Source of the DNA: Gemmatimonadota bacterium
GTDB lineage: Bacteria; JAAXHH01
Direction of reading: 5' to 3'
Length of the DNA: 64,000 nt
Assembly (NCBI GenBank): GCA_009841265.1
Contig: VXMB01000014.1
Coordinates: forward strand, 124,001 to 188,000
Made by a program: the position numbers and the translations under genes
The notes under the pieces: model-generated
What the model saw: the letters and a program-made list of their open reading frames with translations, nothing else
Told to the model about the DNA's origin: nothing
The model's database searches: none
Shown: piece after piece, positions 53,535 to 62,599 of the stretch
Layout: each line of letters opens with the position of its first letter
How positions within the stretch are numbered: position 1 is the stretch's first letter

Positions 53535-55463
53535 ATGTCCGAAGCACCTACCGCGTCCACCGAAACCATGGAATTCAAGAGCGAGTTGCGGCAGATCCTT
53601 CACCTGATCACCCATTCGCTTTATTCCAACAAGGAGATCTTCCTCCGCGAACTGATCAGCAACGCCAGCGACGCGATCAACAAGATCCGCTTCAATTCCA
53701 TCAACAACAGCGACCTGCTCGACGGCGATACCGAGTGGAAAATCAAGCTCATTATCGACAAGGAAAAGAACACGCTGACGGTTTCCGATAACGGTACGGG
53801 GATGTCCCGCGAAACCATCATCGACCAGTTGGGCACGATCGCGAAGTCCGGAACCAGGGCCTTCCTCGAGACTCTGCAGCAGGCGGACGAAGCCAGCCGT
53901 CCCGAGTTGATCGGCCAGTTCGGCGTGGGTTTCTACTCGGCGTTCATGGTGGCCGACCGGGTGACGGTAGTCTCCCGCCTGGCGGGCGATCCGAAAGACC
54001 AGGGCGTCCGCTGGGTCTCCGCGGGAGAGGGCGAGTTCACCATCAAGACGATGGAGAAGGATACGCACGGGACCGACGTCACACTCCATCTCAAGGAGGA
54101 CGAGAAGGAGTTCCTGGAGGAATGGCGGCTGCGGCAGGTGGTCAAGGAGTTCTCCGATTTCATCGAGTATCCGGTCGTCATGGACGTGGAACGGCACGAA
54201 CCTGTCGAGGGAGAGGACGACAAGACGGAGGCGGTGGTCCGGGAAGAGACGCTCAATTCCATGAAGGCCCTCTGGCTGCGTTCGAAGGACGAAATCGAAG
54301 AAGAAGAGTACAACGCCTTCTACCGCCAGATCTCCCACGATTACGGCGATCCGGCGAAGGTGATCCACTACACGGCCGAGGGGCTGACGGAGTTCAAAGT
54401 GCTGCTCTTCATCCCGGCGAAGCGGCCCTTCGATATGATGTTCGGCGATCCCAAGGTGGGACCCAGGCTGTACGTACAGCGGGTCCAGATCATGGAGAAC
54501 TGCGAGGAACTGCTGCCGCCGTACCTGCGCTTCATCAAGGGTGTGGTGGACTGCGCGGACCTGCCCCTCAACGTCTCCCGCGAGATCCTGCAGCAGAACC
54601 CCATCCTCGACCGCATCCGGAAGAACATCGTCAAGCGGATCTTCACCGTGCTGGAGGAGATGAAGAAGGACGAGTTCGACAAGTACGTGGCGTTCTACCG
54701 GGAACTGGGCCTGATCCTCAAGGAGGGGATGGCGCAGGACTTCGAGAACCGGGACACCCTGACCTCTCTGGCCGTGTACGAGTCCATGAACACCGAGGCC
54801 GGGAAGTACATTTCCATGGATGAATACGTCGACCAGATGCCGCCCGACCAGGAGGAGATCTACTACCTGATCGGCGAGCACCGCGGCATGCTCGAGCGGA
54901 CGCCGTACCTGGAGGTCTTCCGGGACCGCGGCTGGAACGTCCTCTTCATGACGGACCCCATCGACGAATTCGTCATGTCGTCGGTGGACGAGTACCGCGA
55001 GAAGAAGTACAAGGCGGCCGACAAAGGCGACATCTCGGCGGACGAATCCGACAAGGCCAGGGCGGAGGACGACGAGAAGACCTTCCAGGCCCTGATCGAA
55101 ACCCTGAAGGGCAAGATCCCGGAGGTGCAGGATATCCGGCTCTCCACGCGCCTCAAGGACAGCGCCTCTTGCCTGGTGGCCGACGAGGGCGCCATGAGCG
55201 CCCACATGGAACGGCTCATGCAGCGCATGGGCGAGGGCGGCGGTCAGAGCTCCAAGCGCATCCTGGAACTCAACGCCGGACATCCCGTGGTCCAGGGCCT
55301 GCAGAAGCTCCACGACAGCGACGGCGAAGACGCGCGCGTCGAATCCATCGGCCGCCTGCTGTACGAGCAGGCCGTGGTGGCCGAGGGGTCCAAGCTCGAC
55401 GATCCCGTGGGCTTCGCGAGCCGGATCAACGACCTGCTGGTCAAGGAACTGATCCGGATCTAG
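53535..55463 (+). CDS. htpG: Hsp90 family chaperone HtpG
   Basis: The 642-residue protein is full length for HtpG. The N-terminal GHKL ATPase motifs are LISNASDAINKIRF, VSDNGTGMSRETI and GQFGVGFYSAFMVAD; the middle domain (about 240-500) and the C-terminal dimerisation domain follow. It is an ATP-driven cytoplasmic chaperone. The ATG at 53535 follows GAGGAAAGG; an in-frame ATG at 53484 is less likely. It heads a five-gene plus-strand run with small gaps or overlaps. Confidence 0.97.
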   Translation: MSEAPTASTETMEFKSELRQILHLITHSLYSNKEIFLRELISNASDAINKIRFNSINNSDLLDGDTEWKIKLIIDKEKNTLTVSDNGTGMSRETIIDQLGTIAKSGTRAFLETLQQADEASRPELIGQFGVGFYSAFMVADRVTVVSRLAGDPKDQGVRWVSAGEGEFTIKTMEKDTHGTDVTLHLKEDEKEFLEEWRLRQVVKEFSDFIEYPVVMDVERHEPVEGEDDKTEAVVREETLNSMKALWLRSKDEIEEEEYNAFYRQISHDYGDPAKVIHYTAEGLTEFKVLLFIPAKRPFDMMFGDPKVGPRLYVQRVQIMENCEELLPPYLRFIKGVVDCADLPLNVSREILQQNPILDRIRKNIVKRIFTVLEEMKKDEFDKYVAFYRELGLILKEGMAQDFENRDTLTSLAVYESMNTEAGKYISMDEYVDQMPPDQEEIYYLIGEHRGMLERTPYLEVFRDRGWNVLFMTDPIDEFVMSSVDEYREKKYKAADKGDISADESDKARAEDDEKTFQALIETLKGKIPEVQDIRLSTRLKDSASCLVADEGAMSAHMERLMQRMGEGGGQSSKRILELNAGHPVVQGLQKLHDSDGEDARVESIGRLLYEQAVVAEGSKLDDPVGFASRINDLLVKELIRI

Positions 55464-55490
55464 CGCGGAACAACGAGACGACGGTACGCT

Positions 55491-57170
55491 ATGCGCACTC
55501 CCGCAGTACTCGTATCGATCCTCCTGCTGGCCTCCTGCGGCGAAGGCGAACGCGGCGGGGAACAGTCGGGGACCACCCCGGAAGGCGGCCGCGTCAACTC
55601 GATCGGCGTGACGCTGCCCGACGACGCCGTGGACGCCTCCCGCCAGGTGCTGCGGTCCATGAGCCCCGAGCCCAAGAGCCTGGACCCCAGTATCGAGCCC
55701 TACGATACCGAGCAGACGATCCTGCCCTTCGAGGCCCTGCTGTTCAAGGACGAGCACTGGAACCCGATCCCGGGTGCCGCGCACAGCTGGGGCTCGGATG
55801 ACGGGATAATCTGGACCTTCAACCTCAGGTCCGGGATGCGCTGGAGCGACGGGTCGCCGCTGACGGCCCATGACTTCGTGTATTCCTACCGCCGGATGCT
55901 CGATCCTGAATCCACCAACATCTACGCCTTCTTCTATTACGACATCAAGAACGCCGAAGCGATCGTCAAGGGGGAGAACGAGGATCTCACGTCCCTGGGC
56001 ATCTGGGCCGTGGACGATTCGACACTGGTCATCGAAACGGAAAAGCGGGCGCCCTACCTGCCCCATATCGTTTCCTTCGGTGACGCCATGCCGGTGCCGA
56101 AGCGGCTCGTGGACAAATACGGCCGCAAGTGGACCGAACCGCAGAACATCATCACGAATTCCGGCTTCATGGTCACGGAGTGGGTCAACGGCAGCCACAT
56201 GACGCTTGTTCCCAATCCCTACTACAACGGCCCCCATAAGCCCTTCCTGGAGAGGGTGATACACCCTTTTCGCAACGCGGCCGCGGCCACCATCCTTCCT
56301 TACGAAAGCGACGAGGTCGACATGGAGAACGTGGACGTGAACGACCTGGAACGCATCGAACGTGATCCCGACCTGAAGCAAGATCTCGTGCGCTTTCACG
56401 GACTGAATACCTGGTATCTCTTCTTCAGGACGCAGCTGCCGCCCTTCGACGACATTCGCGTCCGGGAAGCCTTTACGCGGGTGATGGACCGCGACAATAT
56501 CTGCAACATCATCCTTCGGGGAGGGGCCGTACCGGCTTATTCCATGATCCCGCCCGGCTTCAGGGAATTCGAGGGCGATACGCACGCCGCGGTGCAGGGC
56601 TTCGATCCCGAACGGGCGCGGCGACTGATGCGCGAGGCCGGATATCCGGGTGGACAGGGATTCCCCCGCCAGGAACTGTGGCTCAGGGCGCCTACGCCCT
56701 CCGACCGCCTGATCGGCGTGGCGATACAAAGCATGCTGAAAGAACATCTCGGCGTCGACGTGGACATCCGGACGGCCGACCTGCACACCTACATGGACCA
56801 TCTGTACGAGTGGAACATGAACCTCGGGCTGATCGCCTTCGGCGCCGATTTCCTCGACCCCCGCAACATACTGGACATGATCTGGCACTCGCAGCCCCGG
56901 GGCCACGGCCGGCAGGACTGGCATAATCCCGACTTCGACCGCCTCGTGGATGCGGCCGCGGCCGAACTGAATCCGGAGATCAGGGAAAGTCTGTACCGTG
57001 AAGCCTCGGCCGTCCACGTGGCGGACTATCCCGGCGCGTTCCTCTATCACAAGATGGGCCTGCAGCTCCGGAAACCCTGGCTGAAGGGCTATGCCGTAAA
57101 CGACGACGGCACCGTGGGTTCCTTCCGCTGGCACAAGTTATACATCGCCGAGGTGGAAGATGGGGAGTAG
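55491..57170 (+). CDS. Oligopeptide ABC transporter substrate-binding lipoprotein (OppA/MppA-like)
   Basis: The 559-residue protein has a short lipoprotein signal (VSILLLASC) and the SBP_bac_5 fold: RSMSPEPKSLDPSIEPYDT, IWTFNLRSGMRWSDGSPL, FVYSYRRMLDPE. Family members bind oligopeptides, and MppA binds the murein tripeptide. No permease or ATPase gene follows, so it must share a transporter. Its stop overlaps the next gene by 11 bases. The AmgK- and MurU-like genes downstream make a cell-wall peptide a reasonable guess. Confidence 0.9.
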   Translation: MRTPAVLVSILLLASCGEGERGGEQSGTTPEGGRVNSIGVTLPDDAVDASRQVLRSMSPEPKSLDPSIEPYDTEQTILPFEALLFKDEHWNPIPGAAHSWGSDDGIIWTFNLRSGMRWSDGSPLTAHDFVYSYRRMLDPESTNIYAFFYYDIKNAEAIVKGENEDLTSLGIWAVDDSTLVIETEKRAPYLPHIVSFGDAMPVPKRLVDKYGRKWTEPQNIITNSGFMVTEWVNGSHMTLVPNPYYNGPHKPFLERVIHPFRNAAAATILPYESDEVDMENVDVNDLERIERDPDLKQDLVRFHGLNTWYLFFRTQLPPFDDIRVREAFTRVMDRDNICNIILRGGAVPAYSMIPPGFREFEGDTHAAVQGFDPERARRLMREAGYPGGQGFPRQELWLRAPTPSDRLIGVAIQSMLKEHLGVDVDIRTADLHTYMDHLYEWNMNLGLIAFGADFLDPRNILDMIWHSQPRGHGRQDWHNPDFDRLVDAAAAELNPEIRESLYREASAVHVADYPGAFLYHKMGLQLRKPWLKGYAVNDDGTVGSFRWHKLYIAEVEDGE

Positions 57171-58134
57171 CAGGTTTTCCGGGGGGAAGCGGGGCCCGGA
57201 CGCCCCTTGTTTACCGGCCGCGCTACGCCGGCCGCTCGGATTCCGCCTCCTTCTCGCGCCGCTCGCCCTATGCGTTGCGACCTTGCTTTGGATGCCCGGG
57301 GCGACCGCAGCCCAGGAAAGCCCGATCCTCCTGGAAGCGATCAGCGTCCTCCCCGTGGAAGGTCCCGAATCCAACCAGCCATCGGGACTCTTCGTCCATA
57401 ACGACACCCTGTACACCGTTTCCGACAAGCACGACGATACCATCTTCCGGATTGAACTCCGGGAGGATGTCGCGGTATTCGTTCCGCATATCCGGTTCGA
57501 GGCGCAAAAACCCTTCGGCGTGTTCAGGTTGGACCTGGAGGGCATCACCCGCGATGACGACGGAAGCTTCTATCTCGCCAGCGAAGGGGCGTTCGCCATT
57601 CTGAAGGTCGACGCGGGCGGAACGAAGGCGTCCTGGGTCACCACGAGCCTTCGCAAAACGGGTGCATCGGCGGGACTCTTCCAGACGCGCGGCGGATATC
57701 TCGAGGGCATCACGCTGATGGCGCGGGACCGGTTCCTGGTCACCGCGGAACGGGAGCCCTGCGGCCTGATCGAAGTCGACATGGCCCCGGTGCAGCGGAT
57801 CGTGGAGATCGCCAATCATGGCTCGGCGAACAGTTACACGGGGCTGCACCGTGAGGTCGAGAACGTATACATCCTGCAGCGGAGCACCGCGACCATCCGG
57901 AAGACCATCCGGTACCTGGACGTGGACAGCCCCTCGACGATCTGGTCCTTCGCCCATATCGTCAACGACCCGGAATACCTCTATCAGCACGAACAGTTCG
58001 GCGCAAAAACGGCGGAGGGGCTCGCCATGGACCGCGACCGGGTCTACGTCATCCTCGACAACAACAACGACGCTCGCCGGATGTATCCCACCGATCACAG
58101 ACCCTTGCTCCTGATCATGAATCGGCCCGGTTGA
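57160..58134 (+). CDS. Exported esterase-like/phytase-like beta-propeller protein
   Basis: The 324-residue protein has a signal peptide (LLLAPLALCVATLLWMPGATAAQ) and repeats of the esterase-like-activity-of-phytase type: SNQPSGLFVHNDTLYTVSDK, RLDLEGITRDDDGSFYLASE, YLEGITLMARDRFLVTAE and KTAEGLAMDRDRVYVILDN. Catalytic residues are not clear. The ATG at 57160 follows GAGG. It overlaps the OppA gene by 11 bases and is followed after a few bases by the kinase gene. Confidence 0.75.
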   Translation: MGSSRFSGGKRGPDAPCLPAALRRPLGFRLLLAPLALCVATLLWMPGATAAQESPILLEAISVLPVEGPESNQPSGLFVHNDTLYTVSDKHDDTIFRIELREDVAVFVPHIRFEAQKPFGVFRLDLEGITRDDDGSFYLASEGAFAILKVDAGGTKASWVTTSLRKTGASAGLFQTRGGYLEGITLMARDRFLVTAEREPCGLIEVDMAPVQRIVEIANHGSANSYTGLHREVENVYILQRSTATIRKTIRYLDVDSPSTIWSFAHIVNDPEYLYQHEQFGAKTAEGLAMDRDRVYVILDNNNDARRMYPTDHRPLLLIMNRPG

Positions 58135-58141
58135 AGTGGTC

Positions 58142-59578
58142 ATGAATCGAGATGCCCAGGACAGGCTGGCACACCTCTTCCGCCGCACGTTCGGCCGTGG
58201 ACCGGCGCGCATCGCCGCCCTGGGCGCGGACGGCTCGAGTCGGAAGTACTTCCGGTTGGCGGACAAGGGACGGACGGTCATCGGCGCGGCAAACGACGAC
58301 CGCCGGGAGAACGTCGCCTTCCTTACGCTTTCGCGCCACTTCAACCGCCACGGCCTGCCGGTGCCCGAGATCTTCGCCGAGGACCTGGAACAGGGTGTCT
58401 ACCTGCAGCAGGACCTGGGTGACGAGACCCTGTTCAGCCGGGTGGCCGCCGCCCGCGCGGAGGACGGATCGTTTTCGGACCGGCTGGTGGCAATGTATCG
58501 GCAGGTGCTCGACGACCTGTCCCGATTCCAGGTCACCGCGGCGGCGGACCTGGACTTCTCGATCTGTTATCCCAGGAGCCGGTTCGACGCGCAGTCCATC
58601 CGTTGGGACCTGAACTATTTCAAATACCACTTCCTGAAGCTTGTGCCTGTCGACTTCGACGAGCAGGCCCTCGAAAACGATTTCGAGCGGCTCACGGCGT
58701 TCCTCCTGGAAGCGGATACCCATTACTTCCTGTACCGCGACTTCCAGTCCCGCAACATCATGTGGCATGAGGGACGCCCGCATTACATCGACTACCAGGG
58801 CGGGCGGCAGGGCGCGCTTCAATACGACGTGGCGTCTCTCCTGCAGGATGCCAAGGCCGACATCCCGTGGGAGATTCGGGATGAGTTACTGGACTACTAC
58901 GTCGCAGCGGCCGGCGCATATGCCCCTCTTCGCCGGGATGCGTTCCTCGCGCACTATTACGGTTACGCCCTGGTCCGTCTCGTGCAGGCGCTGGGCGCTT
59001 ACGGGTACCGCGGGTTGTACGAGGGCAAGTCCCATTTCCTGACCAGCATCTCCCACGGCGTCCGCAACCTCGAGGGACTGCTCACGCGGGCCGGCCTGCC
59101 GGTCGACCTGCCTGAATTGGGCCGGGCCTGGTCGCGCATCATCGACGATCCGTCACTTCGGCGAATGGGCGAGGTTTCCGGAGAAGGACTGACCATCCAC
59201 CTCTGGAGTTTCTCCTATCATCTCGGCCTGCCCCGGGATCCGAGCGGAAACGGTGGAGGGTTCGTCTTCGACTGCCGGATCGTGAAGAACCCCGGCCGCA
59301 TTCCGGAATACGCGGACCTGACGGGAAAGGACGCGCCGGTGGCAGCCTTCCTGGACGAACTCGAGGAGGCACGGTCCTTCCTGGGGGATGCGCAGACCAT
59401 GGTCGACCGGGCGGTCGAACACCACCTGCGCCGCGGGTTCACGGACCTGACCGTCGCCTTCGGGTGCACGGGCGGCCAGCACCGCTCGGTATACTTCGCG
59501 GAGCGGCTGGCGGCGCACCTGAAGGAGCGACCGGGCTTGAAGGTTCGGCTCAGGCACCGGGAGCAGGAGGATTCGTGA
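58142..59578 (+). CDS. AmgK-like amino-sugar kinase fused to a RapZ C-terminal domain
   Basis: Residues 1-335 form an APH-fold kinase of the AmgK type: GSSRKYFRLAD, YLQQDLGDETLF, catalytic loop FLYRDFQSRNIMW (Asp and Asn kept) and metal site YIDYQGGRQGALQYDVASL. AmgK phosphorylates MurNAc or GlcNAc at C1. Residues about 355-478 match the RapZ C-terminal domain: FDCRIVKNPGRIPEY, LTGKD and FGCTGGQHRSVYFAERLA. In E. coli this domain senses glucosamine-6-phosphate. The RapZ P-loop ATPase domain is absent. GTG at 58136 is an alternative start. Its stop overlaps the MurU-like start. Confidence 0.82.
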   Translation: MNRDAQDRLAHLFRRTFGRGPARIAALGADGSSRKYFRLADKGRTVIGAANDDRRENVAFLTLSRHFNRHGLPVPEIFAEDLEQGVYLQQDLGDETLFSRVAAARAEDGSFSDRLVAMYRQVLDDLSRFQVTAAADLDFSICYPRSRFDAQSIRWDLNYFKYHFLKLVPVDFDEQALENDFERLTAFLLEADTHYFLYRDFQSRNIMWHEGRPHYIDYQGGRQGALQYDVASLLQDAKADIPWEIRDELLDYYVAAAGAYAPLRRDAFLAHYYGYALVRLVQALGAYGYRGLYEGKSHFLTSISHGVRNLEGLLTRAGLPVDLPELGRAWSRIIDDPSLRRMGEVSGEGLTIHLWSFSYHLGLPRDPSGNGGGFVFDCRIVKNPGRIPEYADLTGKDAPVAAFLDELEEARSFLGDAQTMVDRAVEHHLRRGFTDLTVAFGCTGGQHRSVYFAERLAAHLKERPGLKVRLRHREQEDS

Positions 59579-60336
59579 AGGCCATGATCCTTGCGGCGGG
59601 CCTGGGCACCCGGCTGCGGCCTCTCACCGATGCCCGGCCCAAAGCGCTCGTGACGGTGGCCGGCAGACCCATGCTTTACTGGGTGATCGCGCGGCTCGCC
59701 CGCCATGGTTTCACCGACATCATCATCAATGCCCACCATTTCGCGGAACAGATCGAAGCCTTCACGGCCGCGTACGATGGCCCCGGCGTTTCACTCACCG
59801 TTTCCGTGGAGGAGGAGATCCTGGACACGGGCGGCGGGGTGCGCAAGGCCGCGTGGTTCTTCGACCGCGAGGAGCCGTTCCTGGTGCACAACGTGGACGT
59901 GCTGACCGACCTGGATCTGTCCGAATTGACGACGGCCCACCGCGCTTCGGATGCCCATTCGGCGTCGGGCGCCCTGGTCACCGTCGCCGTGAAGAAAAGG
60001 AAGAGCTCGCGCCACCTGCTTTTCGACGAGGCGGGAAGGCTGGGCGGTTGGCGTTCGGATATCACGGGAGAGACACGCACGGTCCGGTCGATGGAAGGTC
60101 CCGTTACCGCCCTGCCCTTCATGGGTGTCTACGTTGTGTCCCCGGAGGCGTTGGGCAAGATGACCAGTACCGGTCCCTTTTCGATCGTCGACTTCTTCCT
60201 GGACCTGGCGGGTACGGGCGGGACCGTTCAGGCCTATCGGGCCGAAGAAGCCCTGTGGGCGGATCTCGGTAGCGTGGACCGGATCGTGGCGGCGGAGCGG
60301 CTGTTCGGAACGGACTGGTTCGCGGATTTCGGTTAA
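59575..60336 (+). CDS. MurU-like sugar-1-phosphate nucleotidyltransferase
   Basis: The 253-residue protein has the pyrophosphorylase signature AMILAAGLGTRLRPLTDARP then KALVTVAGRPM, with VHNVDVLTDLDL as the metal site. MurU makes UDP-MurNAc from MurNAc-1-phosphate, bypassing the de novo route. The GTG start overlaps the kinase stop as GTGA and has AGGAGG upstream. The amgK-murU pairing here is the same as in Pseudomonas, which strengthens both calls. Confidence 0.85.
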   Translation: MKAMILAAGLGTRLRPLTDARPKALVTVAGRPMLYWVIARLARHGFTDIIINAHHFAEQIEAFTAAYDGPGVSLTVSVEEEILDTGGGVRKAAWFFDREEPFLVHNVDVLTDLDLSELTTAHRASDAHSASGALVTVAVKKRKSSRHLLFDEAGRLGGWRSDITGETRTVRSMEGPVTALPFMGVYVVSPEALGKMTSTGPFSIVDFFLDLAGTGGTVQAYRAEEALWADLGSVDRIVAAERLFGTDWFADFG

Positions 60337-60478
60337 TCCGTTTTCCAGGAAAGCACCGGTGTGCAACGGCCGGGCTTCGCGCCATCGGTCGAAAAGACTT
60401 GAAGTACAGTGCGCCTTTGGTTACCTTGAAACTGGACCTATCTTCCTCTAAACACGCCCTCACCCAAAGGAGGTTTTA

Positions 60479-60571
60479 GTGGACGTATCGTCCTCCCGCG
60501 GCGCGAGGCAGTGTCTGCGTAGCCTGCTCTATCGCGGTTGTTGCCCCCGCCGAAAATTGTCTCCCACATAA
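60479..60571 (+). CDS. Possible 30-codon ORF before the radical SAM gene
   Basis: GTG start with a strong AAAGGAGG site five bases before it encodes a 30-residue Arg/Ser/Cys-rich peptide (MDVSSSRGARQCLRSLLYRG then 10 more). It could be a leader peptide or a decayed gene. No homology is apparent. Confidence 0.35.
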   Translation: MDVSSSRGARQCLRSLLYRGCCPRRKLSPT

Positions 60572-60829
60572 CCGGCGACAGCGGGTAATTGCGCGACAAA
60601 GACGTATCCCTCGGGATTCGCGCTCATTGATCGTCTCCAGTTGAGCGTCTCCGATAGTTCTCGCGGAACGGATTTCTCTCAATTTTCGGCCCGGACGGCC
60701 TTCTTGTTCGTACCACCCGGGGCGATGGCGGCTCGTGGATGCACGGGCATCCCTGCTTGAAGCCGCCGGGATTCCGATCCAAGCGCAGCCTTTCTCTTCG
60801 CCCCGCACGGATCGAACTTCATGGGCCGG

Positions 60830-60886
60830 GCCGTAATTTATGGGTCTGACGCCGTTCATGGGTCCGCCGTGATTTATGGGTCCGAC
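60830..60886 (+). repeat. Three degenerate direct repeats
   Basis: GCCGTAATTTATGGGTCTGA (60830), GCCGTTCATGGGTCC (60851) and GCCGTGATTTATGGGTCCGA (60866) follow each other. The first and third differ by two bases; the second is shortened. Confidence 0.75.
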
Positions 60887-60988
60887 GTCCCGACCCGTCG
60901 CAACCCAAAACCAGTCGAGTTGCGAGGAGCACGCGGGGCGGTTCCGATTTCCGGGCGCCGGATCTCAGTTATCAGTAAGGAAGGTACC

Positions 60989-62383
60989 ATGATCAGAAGC
61001 ATGAACGGCAAGACCCCCAGGTTTCGGATATACGATCTCAGGAACTACAGGAAAATACCGCAGATCGACAGACTCCCGGACGACCTGAAGTTCGAAATGG
61101 AAGTCGTGGCGCGGGTTCTGCCGTTCCGGACCAATTCCTACGTGGTGGAGCACCTGATCCAATGGGAGAATATCCCCGACGATCCCATGTTCCAGCTCAC
61201 TTTCCCGCAGCGGGAAATGCTGTCGCCGGACCACTTCGACGAGGTGGCGGCCCTGGTGAAAAAAGAGGCGGGTGAAGTGGAAATGGAGCGGACCGTGAAC
61301 CGGATCCGATGGAATCTGAATCCACAGCCCGCGGGTCAACTCGAGCACAACGTCCCCAGGGAGGACAACGAGAAACTGGATGGCATGCAGCACAAGTACC
61401 GGGAAACGGTCCTGTTCTTCCCTTCCCAGGGTCAGACCTGCCACGCCTACTGTACCTTCTGCTTCCGCTGGCCCCAGTTCGTGGGCATCGATGAACTGAA
61501 GTTCGCCAGCCGCGAGGTCGAAAGCCTCATCAGGTACCTCGAAGACAATCCCCAGGTCACCGACGTGCTTTTCACGGGCGGCGATCCCATGGTCATGCGG
61601 GCAAAGAACCTCAGCGTGTATATCGATGCGTTGCTGAAGGCTGATCTCCCCAATCTGCACACGATCCGGATCGGGACGAAATCGCTGGCCTACTGGCCCC
61701 ACAAGTACCTCACGGACCCGGATGCCGACGACGTACTGGCGCTGTTCGAACGGATCACCCGCGCCGGCAAGCACCTGGCGATCATGGCCCATTGCAGCCA
61801 TCCCGCCGAACTCCAGCCCGACGTGGTGTCAAAGGCGGTCAGCCGGATCCGCGGTACGGGAGCGAAAGTTTACACGCAGTCTCCCATCCTGAGGAACATT
61901 AACGACGATCCGGATACGTGGGCGGCCATGTGGCGCAGGCAGGTGGACCTGGGTATGGTGCCGTACTACATGTTCATGGTGCGGGACACCGGCGTGCAGC
62001 AATTCTTCGCCGTGCCGATGGTACGGGCCTGGGAGATCTTCCAGAAAGCCTATCAGCAGGTTAGCGGGATCTGCCGGACCGTGCGCGGACCCAGCATGTC
62101 GGCCCATCCCGGCAAGGTCCACGTAATGGGCATCAGCGAAGTCCACGGGGAGAAGATCATCGCCCTCCGGTTCCTGCAGGGACGCAATCCCGACTGGGTC
62201 CTGCGGCCGTTTTTTGCCCGGTACGATAGAGAAGCCATCTGGCTGGACGACCTCGAGCCGGCCTTCGGCGAGGAGGCGTTTTTCTTCGAGAAGGAACTGG
62301 CACAGTTGTGCGAGGAGGACCTGCCCTCCGGCCAGTGGAATGAAATGGAGTCGCTTGTGCTGGAAGGCGTGGGGTGGGAATGA
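60989..62383 (+). CDS. KamA-family radical SAM protein (lysine 2,3-aminomutase-like)
   Basis: The 464-residue protein has the 4Fe-4S/SAM motif C151-x3-C155-x2-C158 (GQTCHAYCTFCFRWPQF), FTGGDPMVMRAKNL as the SAM-contact region, and the barrel typical of KamA/EpmB enzymes with KVYTQSPILRNIND. The reaction in the family is 1,2-amino migration using PLP and adenosyl radical. The PLP lysine could not be placed with certainty, and the substrate may not be lysine. The ATG at 60989 has AGGAAGG upstream; longer in-frame starts lie in the repeat region. Confidence 0.82.
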   Translation: MIRSMNGKTPRFRIYDLRNYRKIPQIDRLPDDLKFEMEVVARVLPFRTNSYVVEHLIQWENIPDDPMFQLTFPQREMLSPDHFDEVAALVKKEAGEVEMERTVNRIRWNLNPQPAGQLEHNVPREDNEKLDGMQHKYRETVLFFPSQGQTCHAYCTFCFRWPQFVGIDELKFASREVESLIRYLEDNPQVTDVLFTGGDPMVMRAKNLSVYIDALLKADLPNLHTIRIGTKSLAYWPHKYLTDPDADDVLALFERITRAGKHLAIMAHCSHPAELQPDVVSKAVSRIRGTGAKVYTQSPILRNINDDPDTWAAMWRRQVDLGMVPYYMFMVRDTGVQQFFAVPMVRAWEIFQKAYQQVSGICRTVRGPSMSAHPGKVHVMGISEVHGEKIIALRFLQGRNPDWVLRPFFARYDREAIWLDDLEPAFGEEAFFFEKELAQLCEEDLPSGQWNEMESLVLEGVGWE

Positions 62384-62409
62384 TACGCGGTACGGGTTAA
62401 AAGAAGGAT

Positions 62410-62586
62410 TTAACGAATCTTAAAAGTCAACAGTTCGTCTGGTATTTCAAACACAATCCCGTCTCTCTTCTTTTCGTAATAGATTAGCTGGACTTTTATA
62501 GAATCGTGTACGGTTGAGGCTTTGGACGTGTAGATAATCGGGATAATTGAAAACACCTTTTCACCCACGTACAGATTTAATCTCAT
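62410..62586 (-). CDS. Small AT-rich gene next to the SIR2-like gene
   Basis: The 58-residue protein starts at ATG 62586 with GAGG five bases upstream, 13 bases after the SIR2-like gene stop. It is mixed beta/charged (LNLYVGEKVFSIIPIIYTS then VQLIYYEKKRDGIVFEIPDE) and has no recognisable family. Its AT-rich codons match the upstream gene, not the host. A co-transcribed partner or immunity-like factor is possible. A longer in-frame TTG start at 62634 overlaps the SIR2 gene. Confidence 0.5.
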   Translation of the reverse strand: MRLNLYVGEKVFSIIPIIYTSKASTVHDSIKVQLIYYEKKRDGIVFEIPDELLTFKIR

Positions 62587-62599
62587 TGATTCCTCGGTT

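Larger units (their letters stand above)
60337..60988. other. Long gap (652 bases) with a mini-ORF and repeats
   Basis: No ordinary gene is seen. A possible promoter TTGAAG-17-TACCTT lies at 60399-60427. AAAGGAGG at 60466-60473 precedes GTG at 60479, which opens a 30-codon ORF. Short repeats follow at 60830-60886. It may be the leader of the radical SAM gene; no known lysine-riboswitch pattern was recognised by eye. Confidence 0.4.

Noticed and set aside
53343..57134. A 1263-residue open frame on the minus strand
   Set aside because: It is entirely antisense to htpG and the OppA-like gene, has no domain or signal, and His/Arg/Gly/Val-rich composition typical of reversed GC-rich codons.
60821..60988. 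Upstream start of the radical SAM gene adding 56 residues
   Set aside because: The extra part is coded by the degenerate repeats and ATG 60989 has the ribosome site and the family N-terminus.
60337..60988. Lysine riboswitch before the KamA-like gene
   Set aside because: The length would suit, but I could not recognise the conserved core or a following terminator; a covariance search would be needed.
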